A stretch of 64,000 bases of DNA from Paludibacterium sp. B53371 (GTDB lineage: Bacteria > Pseudomonadota > Gammaproteobacteria > Burkholderiales > Chromobacteriaceae): contig NZ_CP069163.1 in the NCBI RefSeq assembly GCF_018802765.1, forward strand, positions 1,994,311 to 2,058,310, written 5' to 3'. The notes below the pieces were generated by a model. It did not search any database. It saw nothing but the letters and a program-made list of their open reading frames with translations, and was not told the DNA's origin. Made by a program: the position numbers and the translations under genes. Of this stretch, positions 54,206 to 63,810 are shown piece by piece; the stretch's first letter is position 1; every line of letters starts with the position of its first letter.

Positions 54206-55129
54206 ATGTCGATGGCTGAACGAGACGGCTTTATCTGGTACAACGGCGAACTGGTCGACTGGCGCAGCGCCACCACCCACGTGCTGACCCATACCCTGCA
54301 CTATGGCATGGGCGTATTCGAAGGGGTGCGCGCCTACGAAACCCCGCGCGGCCCGGCCATCTTCCGCCTGCAGGACCATACCGACCGCCTGTTCCGCTCG
54401 GCGCACATCCTCGGCATGAAGATGCCCTTCACCAAGGAGCAGATCAATCAGGCCCACCATGAGGTGGTCAAGGCCAACAAGCTGTCCTCCTGCTATTTCC
54501 GTCCGATGGCCTTCTACGGCTCCGGCAAGCTGGGTGTCGCCCCGCCCACCGACGACGTTCAGGTCATCGTGGCCGCCTGGCCGTGGGGCGCCTACCTGGG
54601 CGCCGATGGCCTGGAGAAAGGCATCCGCGTCAAGACCTCGTCCTTCACCCGCCACCATGTGAACATCACCATGTGCAAGGCCAAGGCCAACGGCAACTAC
54701 ATGAACTCGATCCTGGCCAATACCGAAGCCACCCGCGACGGCTATGACGAGGCACTGCTGCTGGATGTCGAGGGCTATGTGGCGGAAGGTTCCGGCGAAA
54801 ACGTCTTCATCGTTCGCAAGGGCAAGCTGTATACTCCCGATCTGACATCGGCACTGGAAGGCATCACCCGTGATACCGTGATGCAGATCGCCGAGGAAAT
54901 GGGGCTGCAGATCATCGAAAAACGCCTGACGCGCGACGAGGTCTACAGTGCCGAAGAGGCCTTCTTCACCGGCACCGCCGCCGAGGTCACCCCGATCCGC
55001 GAACTGGACAACCGGCAGATCGGCGAAGGTCGCCGCGGCCCGATTACCACCGAGATCCAGCGACGCTTCTTCGACAGCGTCAAGGGTCTGGATGACAGCC
55101 ACGCCGAATGGCTGACTTACGTGAAATAA
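54206..55129 (+). CDS. ilvE: Branched-chain amino acid aminotransferase
   Basis: A 307-residue fold-type IV aminotransferase with HYGMGVFEGVRAYET, the PLP Lys in CKAKANGNYMNS and EGSGENVFIV. It carries out the last step of Leu, Ile and Val synthesis. GGAG lies upstream. A small zinc-finger gene follows after 15 bases. Confidence 0.95.
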   Translation: MSMAERDGFIWYNGELVDWRSATTHVLTHTLHYGMGVFEGVRAYETPRGPAIFRLQDHTDRLFRSAHILGMKMPFTKEQINQAHHEVVKANKLSSCYFRPMAFYGSGKLGVAPPTDDVQVIVAAWPWGAYLGADGLEKGIRVKTSSFTRHHVNITMCKAKANGNYMNSILANTEATRDGYDEALLLDVEGYVAEGSGENVFIVRKGKLYTPDLTSALEGITRDTVMQIAEEMGLQIIEKRLTRDEVYSAEEAFFTGTAAEVTPIRELDNRQIGEGRRGPITTEIQRRFFDSVKGLDDSHAEWLTYVK

Positions 55130-55144
55130 GCAAGGAAATACCTG

Positions 55145-55348
55145 ATGTCCGAACTCAAAGCCAATACCGCACGCCATATCGACATCACGGCCAGCGATCT
55201 GCCGCTGGCCTGTCCGATGCCCGACATGCTGAAGTGGAATGCCCATCCGCGCGTCTATCTGTCGCTGGACGAGCATGGCGCAGCACAATGCCCGTACTGC
55301 TCGACCCGCTACCAGCTGCAAGGTGGCAAACCGGGTGCGCACCACTAA
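55145..55348 (+). CDS. Small zinc-finger protein, zf-CHCC type
   Basis: A 67-residue protein with a CHCC zinc site: CPMPDMLKWNAHPRVYL then CPYCSTRYQL. It resembles the NDUFS6-like zinc-finger domain widespread in proteobacteria, of unsettled function. AAGGAAA lies upstream and a terminator follows. Confidence 0.9.
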   Translation: MSELKANTARHIDITASDLPLACPMPDMLKWNAHPRVYLSLDEHGAAQCPYCSTRYQLQGGKPGAHH

Positions 55349-55365
55349 GGCCGTCACGACGTCGC

Positions 55366-55395
55366 AAAGGGTGCTGCCTGGCCGCACCCTTTTTT
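55366..55395 (+). terminator. Terminator of ilvE and the zinc-finger gene
   Basis: AAGGGTGC-n9-GCACCCTT followed by T and AATTG, 20 bases after the stop. Confidence 0.88.
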
Positions 55396-55412
55396 AATTG
55401 AATTCAAGCCGA

Positions 55413-56456
55413 ATGAAAAAAATCCTGGTCATCGCGCCCTCCTGGGTGGGCGACAGTGTCATGGCCCAGCCGCTGTATCGCCGTTTGCATCAGTTGTACG
55501 GTGACATCGAGCTGCATGTCTTTGCACCCCAGTGGACCTTGCCGCTCCTGGCCCGCATGCCGGAAGTCTCGCAGGCACACCTCAACCCCTTCGGCCATGG
55601 CGCGCTGAACCTGCTGGCCCGCTGGAAGGTCGCGCGGCGACTGGCACGGCTGAAGTTCGATCAGGCCATCGTCCTGCCCAATTCGCTGAAGTCGGCCCTG
55701 ATCCCCCTGTTTGCCGGCATTCCCTGCCGTACCGGCTTCATCGGCGAATCACGCTACGGCGTGCTGAACGACTGGCGCGAGCTGGACGAAAACAGCCTGC
55801 CGATGATGGTCGAGCGCTTCTGCGCCCTGGCCCCCAGCAAGGGGCAGCCGCTGTCGCGTCCGATTCCGCATCCGCAGCTGATTGCCGATCCGGCCCGACA
55901 ACAGGCGACACTGGCCGAACTCGGTCTGACGGCCGACCGTCCGGTGGTGGCCTTCTGTCCCGGCGCCGAGTATGGACCCGCCAAACGCTGGCCGGCCCGG
56001 CACTTTGCCAAACTGGCCGAACGCTTCGCTGCCGCCGGTTTCCATGTCTGGCTGTTTGGCTCGAACAAGGATGCCGAGATCGGCAATGACATCAGCCGCC
56101 TGTCGCATGGTCTGGCGGTCAACCTGTGCGGCAAGACCGGCCTCGATCAGGCCATCGATCTCATCGGCCTGGCCAACATTGCCGTGTGCAATGACTCCGG
56201 CCTGATGCATGTCGCTGCAGCACTCGACATTCCGCTGGTGGCCCTGTACGGCTCCTCCAGTCCCGACTTCACCCCGCCGCTGTCCGAACGCGCGGAAATC
56301 GTGTCGCTCAGCCTGGAATGCAGCCCGTGCTTCGAGCGCACCTGCCCGTTCGGCCATACCGATTGCCTGGAGAAGCTGGCTCCCGAGCAAGTCTGGCATG
56401 CGGCGACCCGCCTGCTGCCCGACCTGAGCCCCGCTGCCGACGCCAGTCATGAATAA
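55413..56456 (+). CDS. waaF: ADP-heptose:LPS heptosyltransferase II
   Basis: A 347-residue GT9-family transferase with the N-terminal ILVIAPSWVGDSVMAQPL, the PGAEYGPAKRWP segment and the donor-binding CNDSGLMHVAAAL. It adds the second heptose to the LPS inner core. ATG at 55413 (MKKILVIAP) is chosen; an upstream in-frame start lies in the terminator. It overlaps the TetR gene by 8 bases. Confidence 0.94.
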   Translation: MKKILVIAPSWVGDSVMAQPLYRRLHQLYGDIELHVFAPQWTLPLLARMPEVSQAHLNPFGHGALNLLARWKVARRLARLKFDQAIVLPNSLKSALIPLFAGIPCRTGFIGESRYGVLNDWRELDENSLPMMVERFCALAPSKGQPLSRPIPHPQLIADPARQQATLAELGLTADRPVVAFCPGAEYGPAKRWPARHFAKLAERFAAAGFHVWLFGSNKDAEIGNDISRLSHGLAVNLCGKTGLDQAIDLIGLANIAVCNDSGLMHVAAALDIPLVALYGSSSPDFTPPLSERAEIVSLSLECSPCFERTCPFGHTDCLEKLAPEQVWHAATRLLPDLSPAADASHE

Positions 56457-57039
56457 TCACGCCACCGACCACAACAACCGTCGCATGGAACTGGTGCTCG
56501 CCGCCGCCAGCCTGTTCCGCGATCAGGGCTACGAACGCACCACCGTCCGCGACCTCGGCAACGCCGTCGGCATGCAATCCGGCAGCCTGTTCTACCATTT
56601 CCGCAACAAGGAAGAGATTCTGGTCGCGGTCATGGCGCTGGGCATTACCCGTACCACCGAACAACTGCAGGCCGCTCTGGCCCAGGCCGGCAATCTGCGC
56701 GCCAGACTGGCGGCACTGTTCCATGTCCACCTCAACTCGCTGCTGGGCGAAAACCAGGCGGCGCTGGAGGTCATGCTGTACGAATGGCGCAGCGTCAGTG
56801 AAGCCGCCCGCCCGGAGCTGATCCGGCTGCGCGACCGCTATGAGGCGCTGTGGCAGGATACGCTGGACGAGGCCGCTGCTGCCGGCATGATCAGCGGCGA
56901 CACCCGGCTGCTGCGACGCACCCTGCTGGGCAGCCTGCACTGGACCGTGCAATGGTTCCGCCCGGATGGCGAACTGAGCGTGGATCAGCTGGCTGAACAC
57001 ATGCTGGCACAGGTCTTGCACGAAAAACCGGCAAGCTGA
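56449..57039 (+). CDS. TetR/AcrR-family regulator
   Basis: A 196-residue regulator with a TetR helix-turn-helix (LAAASLFRDQGYERTTVRDL, then GSLFYHFRNKEEIL) and a TetR C-terminal domain. It overlaps waaF by 8 bases on the same strand; its target is not evident. No enzyme or pump is adjacent. Confidence 0.9.
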   Translation: MNNHATDHNNRRMELVLAAASLFRDQGYERTTVRDLGNAVGMQSGSLFYHFRNKEEILVAVMALGITRTTEQLQAALAQAGNLRARLAALFHVHLNSLLGENQAALEVMLYEWRSVSEAARPELIRLRDRYEALWQDTLDEAAAAGMISGDTRLLRRTLLGSLHWTVQWFRPDGELSVDQLAEHMLAQVLHEKPAS

Positions 57040-57104
57040 TGATTTTGATGTGATTTTCGGCCACGCATGCGCTAAACTGACAGAAAGTCCCCTTGGAGTC
57101 AGGC

Positions 57105-57602
57105 ATGAGCAGCACCATCGTCCGCCTGCCCTCCAGTGCCGCCACCAATGTGCCGGTACTGCAGGCACAGCAGACACAACAGGCAGAACAGACCCGCCAG
57201 GTTCGCCAGCAGAATCAGGCCGGCGCAGCCAATCAGGCCGGTCAGGCCGCCGCTGCGCCGTCACTGCAGCCGCAATACAACCAGCAAACCGCGCGGGTCC
57301 AGGCCGAACTGCAGCAGCAACTGGCCAGCGCCCAGGCCAGTCAGGCGGCACAAAGCCAGCAACAGCGCACACAGGTCACCCAGGCCGAGCAGGCACGCCA
57401 ACAGGCCGCACAGCAGACCAACCGTCAGGCCGAGGCACGCCAGCAACAAGCGCAGATCCAACAGGCGCAGCAGGCCAACAGCCAGGCCCAGAACAGCCGC
57501 GCCCCCAATCCGCCGCCGCCCACGGCCATCCAGCAATACCAGACCGCCCAGACCCTGCTGTTGCCCTCCGACAGCAACACCCACGTCAATACCAAGGCCT
57601 GA
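57105..57602 (+). CDS. Gln/Ala-rich low-complexity protein
   Basis: A 165-residue protein dominated by Gln and Ala (for example QAEARQQQAQIQQAQQANSQ) after a short ordered start MSSTIVRLPSSAATNVPVLQ. It has no signal peptide or Cys and is probably helical or coiled-coil, ending in a Pro-rich piece. GGAG precedes the ATG at 57105. The other strand and frames are shadows of this composition. Function unknown. Confidence 0.7.
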   Translation: MSSTIVRLPSSAATNVPVLQAQQTQQAEQTRQVRQQNQAGAANQAGQAAAAPSLQPQYNQQTARVQAELQQQLASAQASQAAQSQQQRTQVTQAEQARQQAAQQTNRQAEARQQQAQIQQAQQANSQAQNSRAPNPPPPTAIQQYQTAQTLLLPSDSNTHVNTKA

Positions 57603-57676
57603 ATCCGCCGCAGGATTGAGTCGTCCGGCCGGCTGATCTACCATGCAAGCACTGAAATTGCCATGGGACAGCCATC

Positions 57677-58483
57677 ATGCCCTTGCGTCCATTCGGCTGG
57701 TTTCAAAAATCCGTACAACATCACATCGAACTCAGCCATGAGCAGGACATCCTGCTGCGCCGTGCCGCCGACCTCTGCGGCAAAACCCTGAGCGCCTTTC
57801 TGCACGACAGCGCCTGCGCGGCTGCCGAACGCACCGTCCTGGACCAGTGCCAGTTCTATGTCCGCGGCCATGAACGGCAGCAACTGATCGCCTTGCGCCA
57901 GCGTCCGCAGCCACCATCGGCCAGCCTCTGCCACCTGATGGCACAAACCCCGCCCTGGCAAAGTCACTCAGCGCTGCTGCCGCCGTCCGAGCTGCAGCTA
58001 CAGCACGATACCCATGCCTTCGACTGCGACAAAATTGCCATGAATGACTGGCTGGCCCATCGGGCCTGGCAGGCACAACGCAACCATTCGGCCAAGACCT
58101 TCGTGGTCTGCGTCCAGCAACGCGTTGTCGCGTATTTCAGCTTGAGCGTCGGGCAGATCGATTCGCGCGAATTCCCCGGTCACGGCCAGCAGATCGCCGA
58201 TCGCGACCACTTCCCGCTGCCGGTGGCCATCCTGACCCGACTGGCAGTCGACAAACTCTACCAGCATCAGGGCCTGGGCCACGCGCTGCTGGCCCAGGCC
58301 ATCCGGCATGTGCTGGCCATCAACCAGCAGGCCGGCGTGACGGCCCTGCTGACTCAGCCCCTCAACGAACAGGTCGCCCGCTTTTATCAGGGCTGCGGCT
58401 TCGTGGATTCCCCGGCGGCCTACAAACAGCTGTTTTTACCAATCGAAGCCATGCAGGCCGCCGTCGAGAGCCAGCCGGCGTAA
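57677..58483 (+). CDS. Single-chain DUF1778 (RHH antitoxin) - GNAT acetyltransferase (TacT-like toxin) fusion
   Basis: A 268-residue protein joining two parts that are normally separate genes. Residues ~15-60 resemble the TacA/DUF1778 ribbon-helix-helix antitoxin (SHEQDILLRRAADLCGKTLS, and SACAAAERTVLD). The region around TPPWQ (91-95) looks like an antitoxin C-terminus. Residues ~110-258 are a GNAT domain with the TacT order: AKTFVVCV, TRLAVDKLYQHQGLGHALL (acetyl-CoA motif 196-201) and the Tyr in ARFYQGCGF (Y237). TacT-type toxins acetylate aminoacyl-tRNA. No stop or frameshift separates the parts. Confidence 0.82.
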   Translation: MPLRPFGWFQKSVQHHIELSHEQDILLRRAADLCGKTLSAFLHDSACAAAERTVLDQCQFYVRGHERQQLIALRQRPQPPSASLCHLMAQTPPWQSHSALLPPSELQLQHDTHAFDCDKIAMNDWLAHRAWQAQRNHSAKTFVVCVQQRVVAYFSLSVGQIDSREFPGHGQQIADRDHFPLPVAILTRLAVDKLYQHQGLGHALLAQAIRHVLAINQQAGVTALLTQPLNEQVARFYQGCGFVDSPAAYKQLFLPIEAMQAAVESQPA

Positions 58484-58490
58484 AAAAAGA

Positions 58491-58516
58491 AACCGGCGCC
58501 CACGGGCGCCGGTTTT
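58491..58516. terminator. Bidirectional terminator between the TA fusion and yjfB
   Basis: AACCGGCGCCC / GGGCGCCGGTT, followed by TT on plus and by a T-run on minus (TTTCTTTTTTT). Confidence 0.88.
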
Positions 58517-58538
58517 CTAGTCAAAGCGTGCAGGATGG

Positions 58539-58748
58539 TCAGGCGTGAACGTCGACGTTCTGCCCCAGATGAGCCGGATTGACCGTGGTCGCCTGGATCT
58601 GCTGCGACGACTGCACGGCAGAGTCGAGCAAGGGCAAAACGGTACTGGCGTCGATGTTCTTGGCCTTGTTGAGCACAGAGATCTGCGCTGCCTGGCCCAC
58701 ACCACTGCTATCCGAGCCGATATTTGATACTTGACTGGCGATGTTCAT
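58539..58748 (-). CDS. YjfB-family putative motility protein
   Basis: A 69-residue protein with the YjfB-type pattern: a short N-terminal part, AAQISVLNKAKNIDASTVL and a helical LLDSAVQSS. The family is linked to motility by context in other bacteria, but its role is not established. GGAG lies upstream. No flagellar genes are nearby. Confidence 0.75.
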   Translation of the reverse strand: MNIASQVSNIGSDSSGVGQAAQISVLNKAKNIDASTVLPLLDSAVQSSQQIQATTVNPAHLGQNVDVHA

Positions 58749-58847
58749 GCCCCAATCTCCTATAAACCCAAAACTGTCATGCCAAGTGTAGATGGCGGTT
58801 TGCCAGTTGTCATGGCAGAGCTGCTAAAATGCACTTGATCCACATAA

Positions 58848-59825
<978 letters not shown>

Positions 59826-59831
59826 ACCCGC

Positions 59832-60410
59832 TTGAAGTCGCTCAAGGATAAATTGCGCGCCTTGCCGCGCCGGCCGGTACCCGAGGTACCGGCCAGGCCG
59901 GCCAAGCCGGTCGAGCCGCCCGACATCGACTTCAAAAGCCAGTTGTGCGACGTCACCCCGCTTGCCGATGATGGCCGTGTCCACTTCGCCCCGCCCCGCC
60001 CCAGCCCGCACCCACGCAAACGCGCCCGCGCTCACAGCGACAGACTGCACCCACATCCTGTCGGCTGGTTCGAACCGGCACACAGCGACAACCAGTTTGT
60101 GCGCGCCGGCATGCAGGGCAATACCCTGAAAAAACTGCGAGCACTGCACTGGCCGGTCTGTGCCGAGCTGGACCTGCATGGCTACGACCGCTATCAGGCG
60201 CAGGATCGCCTGGCCATTTTTTTGCATCAGGCAAGGCGCCTCGGCAATTGTGTGCGCATCATTCATGGCCGCGGCATCGGTTCCAGCGGCGAACCGGTCT
60301 TGAAACGCATGACCCGTACCTGGCTCTCTCACCACCCGGAAGTTCTGGCCTGGAGTGAAAGTCACGAAGGCGGCGCCCTGTTGGTATTGCTTAAACGTAT
60401 GACCGATTGA
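59832..60410 (+). CDS. Smr-domain protein
   Basis: A 192-residue protein. The first ~90 residues are basic and Pro-rich and probably disordered. The C-terminal Smr domain has LDLHGYDRYQA, VRIIHGRGIGS and GGALLVLL. Smr domains are nicking nucleases of the MutS2 type, and small Smr proteins of this kind are common in betaproteobacteria. It starts with TTG six bases after the trxB stop, which suggests coupled expression. Confidence 0.88.
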   Translation: MKSLKDKLRALPRRPVPEVPARPAKPVEPPDIDFKSQLCDVTPLADDGRVHFAPPRPSPHPRKRARAHSDRLHPHPVGWFEPAHSDNQFVRAGMQGNTLKKLRALHWPVCAELDLHGYDRYQAQDRLAIFLHQARRLGNCVRIIHGRGIGSSGEPVLKRMTRTWLSHHPEVLAWSESHEGGALLVLLKRMTD

Positions 60411-60512
60411 TTTCCTACCCCAAGTTCATGCTAATCTTAAGCAACGGCACAGGGAACACGTAACATAACGACGATAACGTTGCAGACAACCACTGATTCC
60501 ACTGGAGCTTCC

Positions 60513-60965
60513 ATGCAAGACGAGCTTTGCCCTGACTTCACCCTGCCGGCCACCTCCGGCAAGACCTTCACGCTGGCGGACGCCCCACGCCCCCTGGTGA
60601 TCTACTTCTACCCCAAGGACAACACCCCAGGCTGCACCAACGAGAGCATGGCCTTCCGCGACCTTTACCCGGCCTTCCAGGCCAAGGGCGCCGAAGTCGT
60701 CGGCATCTCGCGTGACAGCCTGAAGTCGCACGAAAACTTCAAGAGCAAATACTCGCTGCCATTCGAGCTGCTGTCGGACAGCGAAGAAACCGTGTGCAAA
60801 CTGTTTGATGTCATCAAAAGCAAGAACATGTATGGCAAAAAGGTGCTGGGCATCGAGCGCAGCACCTTCGTCATCGGTGCCGACGGTCGGGTGGTGCGCG
60901 AATGGCGTGGCGTCAAGGTACCCGGCCATGCGGAGGAGGTGCTGGCCATCGTCGAATCACTGTAA
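60513..60965 (+). CDS. bcp: Thioredoxin-dependent peroxiredoxin Bcp
   Basis: A 150-residue peroxiredoxin with the peroxidatic Cys in YPKDNTPGCTNES. The usual second Cys five residues later is replaced (ESMAFRD), so Cys in EETVCKLF may resolve instead, or it acts as a 1-Cys enzyme. GGAG lies before the ATG at 60513. It sits near trxB, which could supply reduced thioredoxin. Confidence 0.92.
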   Translation: MQDELCPDFTLPATSGKTFTLADAPRPLVIYFYPKDNTPGCTNESMAFRDLYPAFQAKGAEVVGISRDSLKSHENFKSKYSLPFELLSDSEETVCKLFDVIKSKNMYGKKVLGIERSTFVIGADGRVVREWRGVKVPGHAEEVLAIVESL

Positions 60966-61061
60966 GGATTGGCAGTTTCACAGGCAGTGCCCGATGGCGG
61001 GCGCCGTCAGCAGGCTCGGGACGGTGCCGCCAGGACCAACAAGTCAAAGGGGATATCCATC

Positions 61062-62465
61062 ATGGCAAGCCGCAAGAAAAACAAGATCAGCAAACTGTTC
61101 GTTCTTGATACCAACGTACTGCTGCACGATCCCACCTGCCTGTTCCGCTTCGAAGAACACGATGTTTTCATCCCGATTATCACCCTGGAAGAACTGGACG
61201 AACACAAGAAGGGCATGTCCGAAGTGGCCCGCAACGGTCGTCAGGCCAGCCGCTTCCTGGATGAAATCGTCACCAGCAACGATGCCGACATTGCCGCCGG
61301 CATCGAACTGAAAGGCCCGAGCAAGAACGCTGCCACCGGCAAACTGTTCCTGCAGGCCCAGGCCATCCGCGGCGTCCTGCCCGACTCCCTGCCGGTAGGC
61401 AAGGCCGACAACCAGATCCTCGGCATCGTCTCGGCCTTGCGTGACCAGTTCCCGGATCGTCCGGTGATCCTGGTGTCCAAAGACATCAACATGCGCATCA
61501 AGGCGCATGCCCTCGGCCTGGCCGCCGAAGATTACTTCAATGACAAGGTGCTGGAGGATACCGACATCCTCTATACCGGCACCCGCGAAATTGACACCAG
61601 CTTCTGGGAACGCAACGGCAAGGACCTGAAGTCCTGGCAGGACAAGGGCCGCAGCTATTACCAGCTGCGCGGACCGGATACTGCCTCTCTGCATTGCAAT
61701 CAGATGCTGTGGCAGGAGGGCGAATCGCCACTGCAGGCCAGGGTCCTGAGCCTGTCCGGCAAAGATGCCGTGCTGGAAACGCTCAAAGACTACTCGCACA
61801 GCAAGAACAACGTCTGGGGCATTACCGCGCGCAACCGCGAACAGAACTTCGCCCTCAATCTGCTGATGAATCCGGAGATCGACTTCATCACGCTGCTGGG
61901 GCAGGCCGGTACCGGTAAAACCCTGCTGACCCTGGCAGCCGGACTGGCCATGACGCTGGAACAGAAAATCTACAGCGAAATCATCATGACCCGCGTCACC
62001 GTGCCGGTGGGCGAAGACATCGGCTTTCTGCCGGGGACCGAAGAAGAAAAGATGGCCCCGTGGATGGGCGCACTGGAGGACAACCTCGATGTGCTCAACA
62101 AAACCGATGACGATGGCGGCGACTGGGGCCGTGCCGCCACGCGCGACCTGATCCGTTCGCGCATCAAGGTCAAGAGCCTGAATTTCATGCGCGGGCGCAC
62201 CTTCCTCAATAAGTACCTGATCATCGACGAAGCGCAGAACCTGACGCCGAAGCAGATGAAGACCCTGATCACCCGGGCGGGCCCCGGTACCAAGGTGGTC
62301 TGTCTCGGCAACATCTCGCAGATCGACACCCCCTACCTGACCGAGGGCAGCTCGGGTCTGACCTATGTGGTCGACCGCTTCAAAGGATGGGAGCACTCCG
62401 GCCACATCACACTGCAACGCGGAGAACGTTCGCGCCTGGCAGATCACGCGGCCGAAGTCCTGTGA
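61062..62465 (+). CDS. PIN-PhoH family protein
   Basis: A 467-residue protein with an N-terminal PIN nuclease domain (LFVLDTNVLLHDP) and a C-terminal PhoH ATPase (Walker A GQAGTGKTLL, Walker B YLIIDEAQNLTPKQMK). PhoH2-type proteins of this layout are RNA helicase-nucleases. GGGG lies upstream of the ATG at 61062. The stop overlaps the next gene as GTGA. Confidence 0.92.
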   Translation: MASRKKNKISKLFVLDTNVLLHDPTCLFRFEEHDVFIPIITLEELDEHKKGMSEVARNGRQASRFLDEIVTSNDADIAAGIELKGPSKNAATGKLFLQAQAIRGVLPDSLPVGKADNQILGIVSALRDQFPDRPVILVSKDINMRIKAHALGLAAEDYFNDKVLEDTDILYTGTREIDTSFWERNGKDLKSWQDKGRSYYQLRGPDTASLHCNQMLWQEGESPLQARVLSLSGKDAVLETLKDYSHSKNNVWGITARNREQNFALNLLMNPEIDFITLLGQAGTGKTLLTLAAGLAMTLEQKIYSEIIMTRVTVPVGEDIGFLPGTEEEKMAPWMGALEDNLDVLNKTDDDGGDWGRAATRDLIRSRIKVKSLNFMRGRTFLNKYLIIDEAQNLTPKQMKTLITRAGPGTKVVCLGNISQIDTPYLTEGSSGLTYVVDRFKGWEHSGHITLQRGERSRLADHAAEVL

Positions 62466-63286
62466 CCCCCAGACTTGAACTGATCCACCAGCCGGCAAGC
62501 GGGGAGGCGCGCCAAGCGCCCCCCCTGTTGTTTTTGCATGGTGCCTTTTGCGGTGCCTGGGCCTGGCAGCCGCACTTCCTGCCGTGGTTCGCCAGCCAGG
62601 GCTACGACTGCTGGGCGCTGAGCCTGGAAGGCCACGGCCAGAGCGAAGGTCGCCATTATCTGGCCGCAGTCAGCATTGAGGACTATCGCAAGAATCTGGC
62701 CAGTGCCATCCGTCAGATCCGGCAACAGCCCGTGGTGATCGCCCACTCCATGGGCGGCTTTGTCCTGCAGCAATACCTGCGTCACAGCCCCCTGCCCGGC
62801 GCTGTCCTGCTGGCCTCGGTGCCACCGGCCGGCCTGGCCGGCTCCAGCCTGCGCCTGTTGAGCAATGCGCCGGGGCTGTTCATCAAGCTCAACCTTTACC
62901 AGCACGGTCAGTACAACCCCGACTACGACGAACTGCGCGCCTTGCTGTTCTCGCCGTCCACCCCGGATGAAGACATCGAATGGCTGATCCGCCACAGCCA
63001 GCAGGAAAGCCAGCGTGCCCTGATCGACATGACCCTGGTCAACCCGCTGGCCATCGGCCGCCCCCTGCCCACACCTGCCCTGGTGCTGGGCGGCGCCGGA
63101 GACCAGCTGATCCATGCCGATGATGTCGTCGCCACCGCCGGCCACTTCGGCGTCAGCGCAGAAATCCTGCCAGACACCGGCCATATGCTGATGCTGGATA
63201 CAAAATGGCGGCAATGCGCCGAACGCATTGCCGCCTGGCTGACCTTGCTGCCGCAGGTCAGGTCTGCTGACGGAACGACAGATTGA
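62462..63286 (+). CDS. Alpha/beta hydrolase
   Basis: A 274-residue hydrolase with the oxyanion region LFLHGAFCGAW, the nucleophile AHSMGGF, the acid in GAGDQLI and His in TGHMLML. The substrate is likely a lipid or ester. Start GTG at 62462 overlaps the PhoH stop. Its end overlaps the convergent pilin-like gene by 29 bases. Confidence 0.85.
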   Translation: MTPRLELIHQPASGEARQAPPLLFLHGAFCGAWAWQPHFLPWFASQGYDCWALSLEGHGQSEGRHYLAAVSIEDYRKNLASAIRQIRQQPVVIAHSMGGFVLQQYLRHSPLPGAVLLASVPPAGLAGSSLRLLSNAPGLFIKLNLYQHGQYNPDYDELRALLFSPSTPDEDIEWLIRHSQQESQRALIDMTLVNPLAIGRPLPTPALVLGGAGDQLIHADDVVATAGHFGVSAEILPDTGHMLMLDTKWRQCAERIAAWLTLLPQVRSADGTTD

Positions 63287-63776
63287 CCGTGCCGGTATAG
63301 CTGCCGGCGGGTTTGGTACTGTCGGTACTCGCCTGCGTAATGTCCAGATTGATGGTGGCACCCGAAGTATGGGTGGTGCCATTCCAGTTCAGGCTGGTCG
63401 CCGGAATCGTGGTCCAGGTGCCATCCGGTGTGGTCTTGTAGGTCGTGGCCGCCGTGCCGATCTTGATGCCGACAGCCAGGTTCATGGTATCCGAACCCTT
63501 GGTCAGCGTGCTGCCGCTGGTCCAGGCCCACTCCACCCCCTTGGAGGTGTCACTGGTGGTAAACGTCAGCGCATTGGTCCCCGAGGTCAGCAAGCCGGTG
63601 TTGGGGTCATAGGCGCCCAGCGTCACAGCCCAACCACCAGTCGGTGTCACACTGAAAGTCACCGGCATGGTAGCCGACACGGTCACTGCGGCCGTTACCG
63701 GGGTGGCTGTCGCCCCTGCCTGCAACGACAAGGCCAGCGTTGCGGCCATCAGGCCGGACAATACAATCTTGTTCAT
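63258..63776 (-). CDS. Pilin-like secreted protein (fimbrial subunit type)
   Basis: A 172-residue exported protein with signal peptide MNKIVLSGLMAATLALSLQA, then a Ser/Thr/Gly-rich beta domain ending AGSYTGTVNLSF, like chaperone-usher fimbrial subunits (CS1-like). No Cys is present. GGAG lies upstream of the ATG. A second gene with the same ending precedes it. Assignment to a specific fimbrial class is uncertain. Confidence 0.65.
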   Translation of the reverse strand: MNKIVLSGLMAATLALSLQAGATATPVTAAVTVSATMPVTFSVTPTGGWAVTLGAYDPNTGLLTSGTNALTFTTSDTSKGVEWAWTSGSTLTKGSDTMNLAVGIKIGTAATTYKTTPDGTWTTIPATSLNWNGTTHTSGATINLDITQASTDSTKPAGSYTGTVNLSFRQQT

Positions 63777-63810
63777 ACGATTTCTCCAAAGGTTATCAAA
63801 CATACTTACC

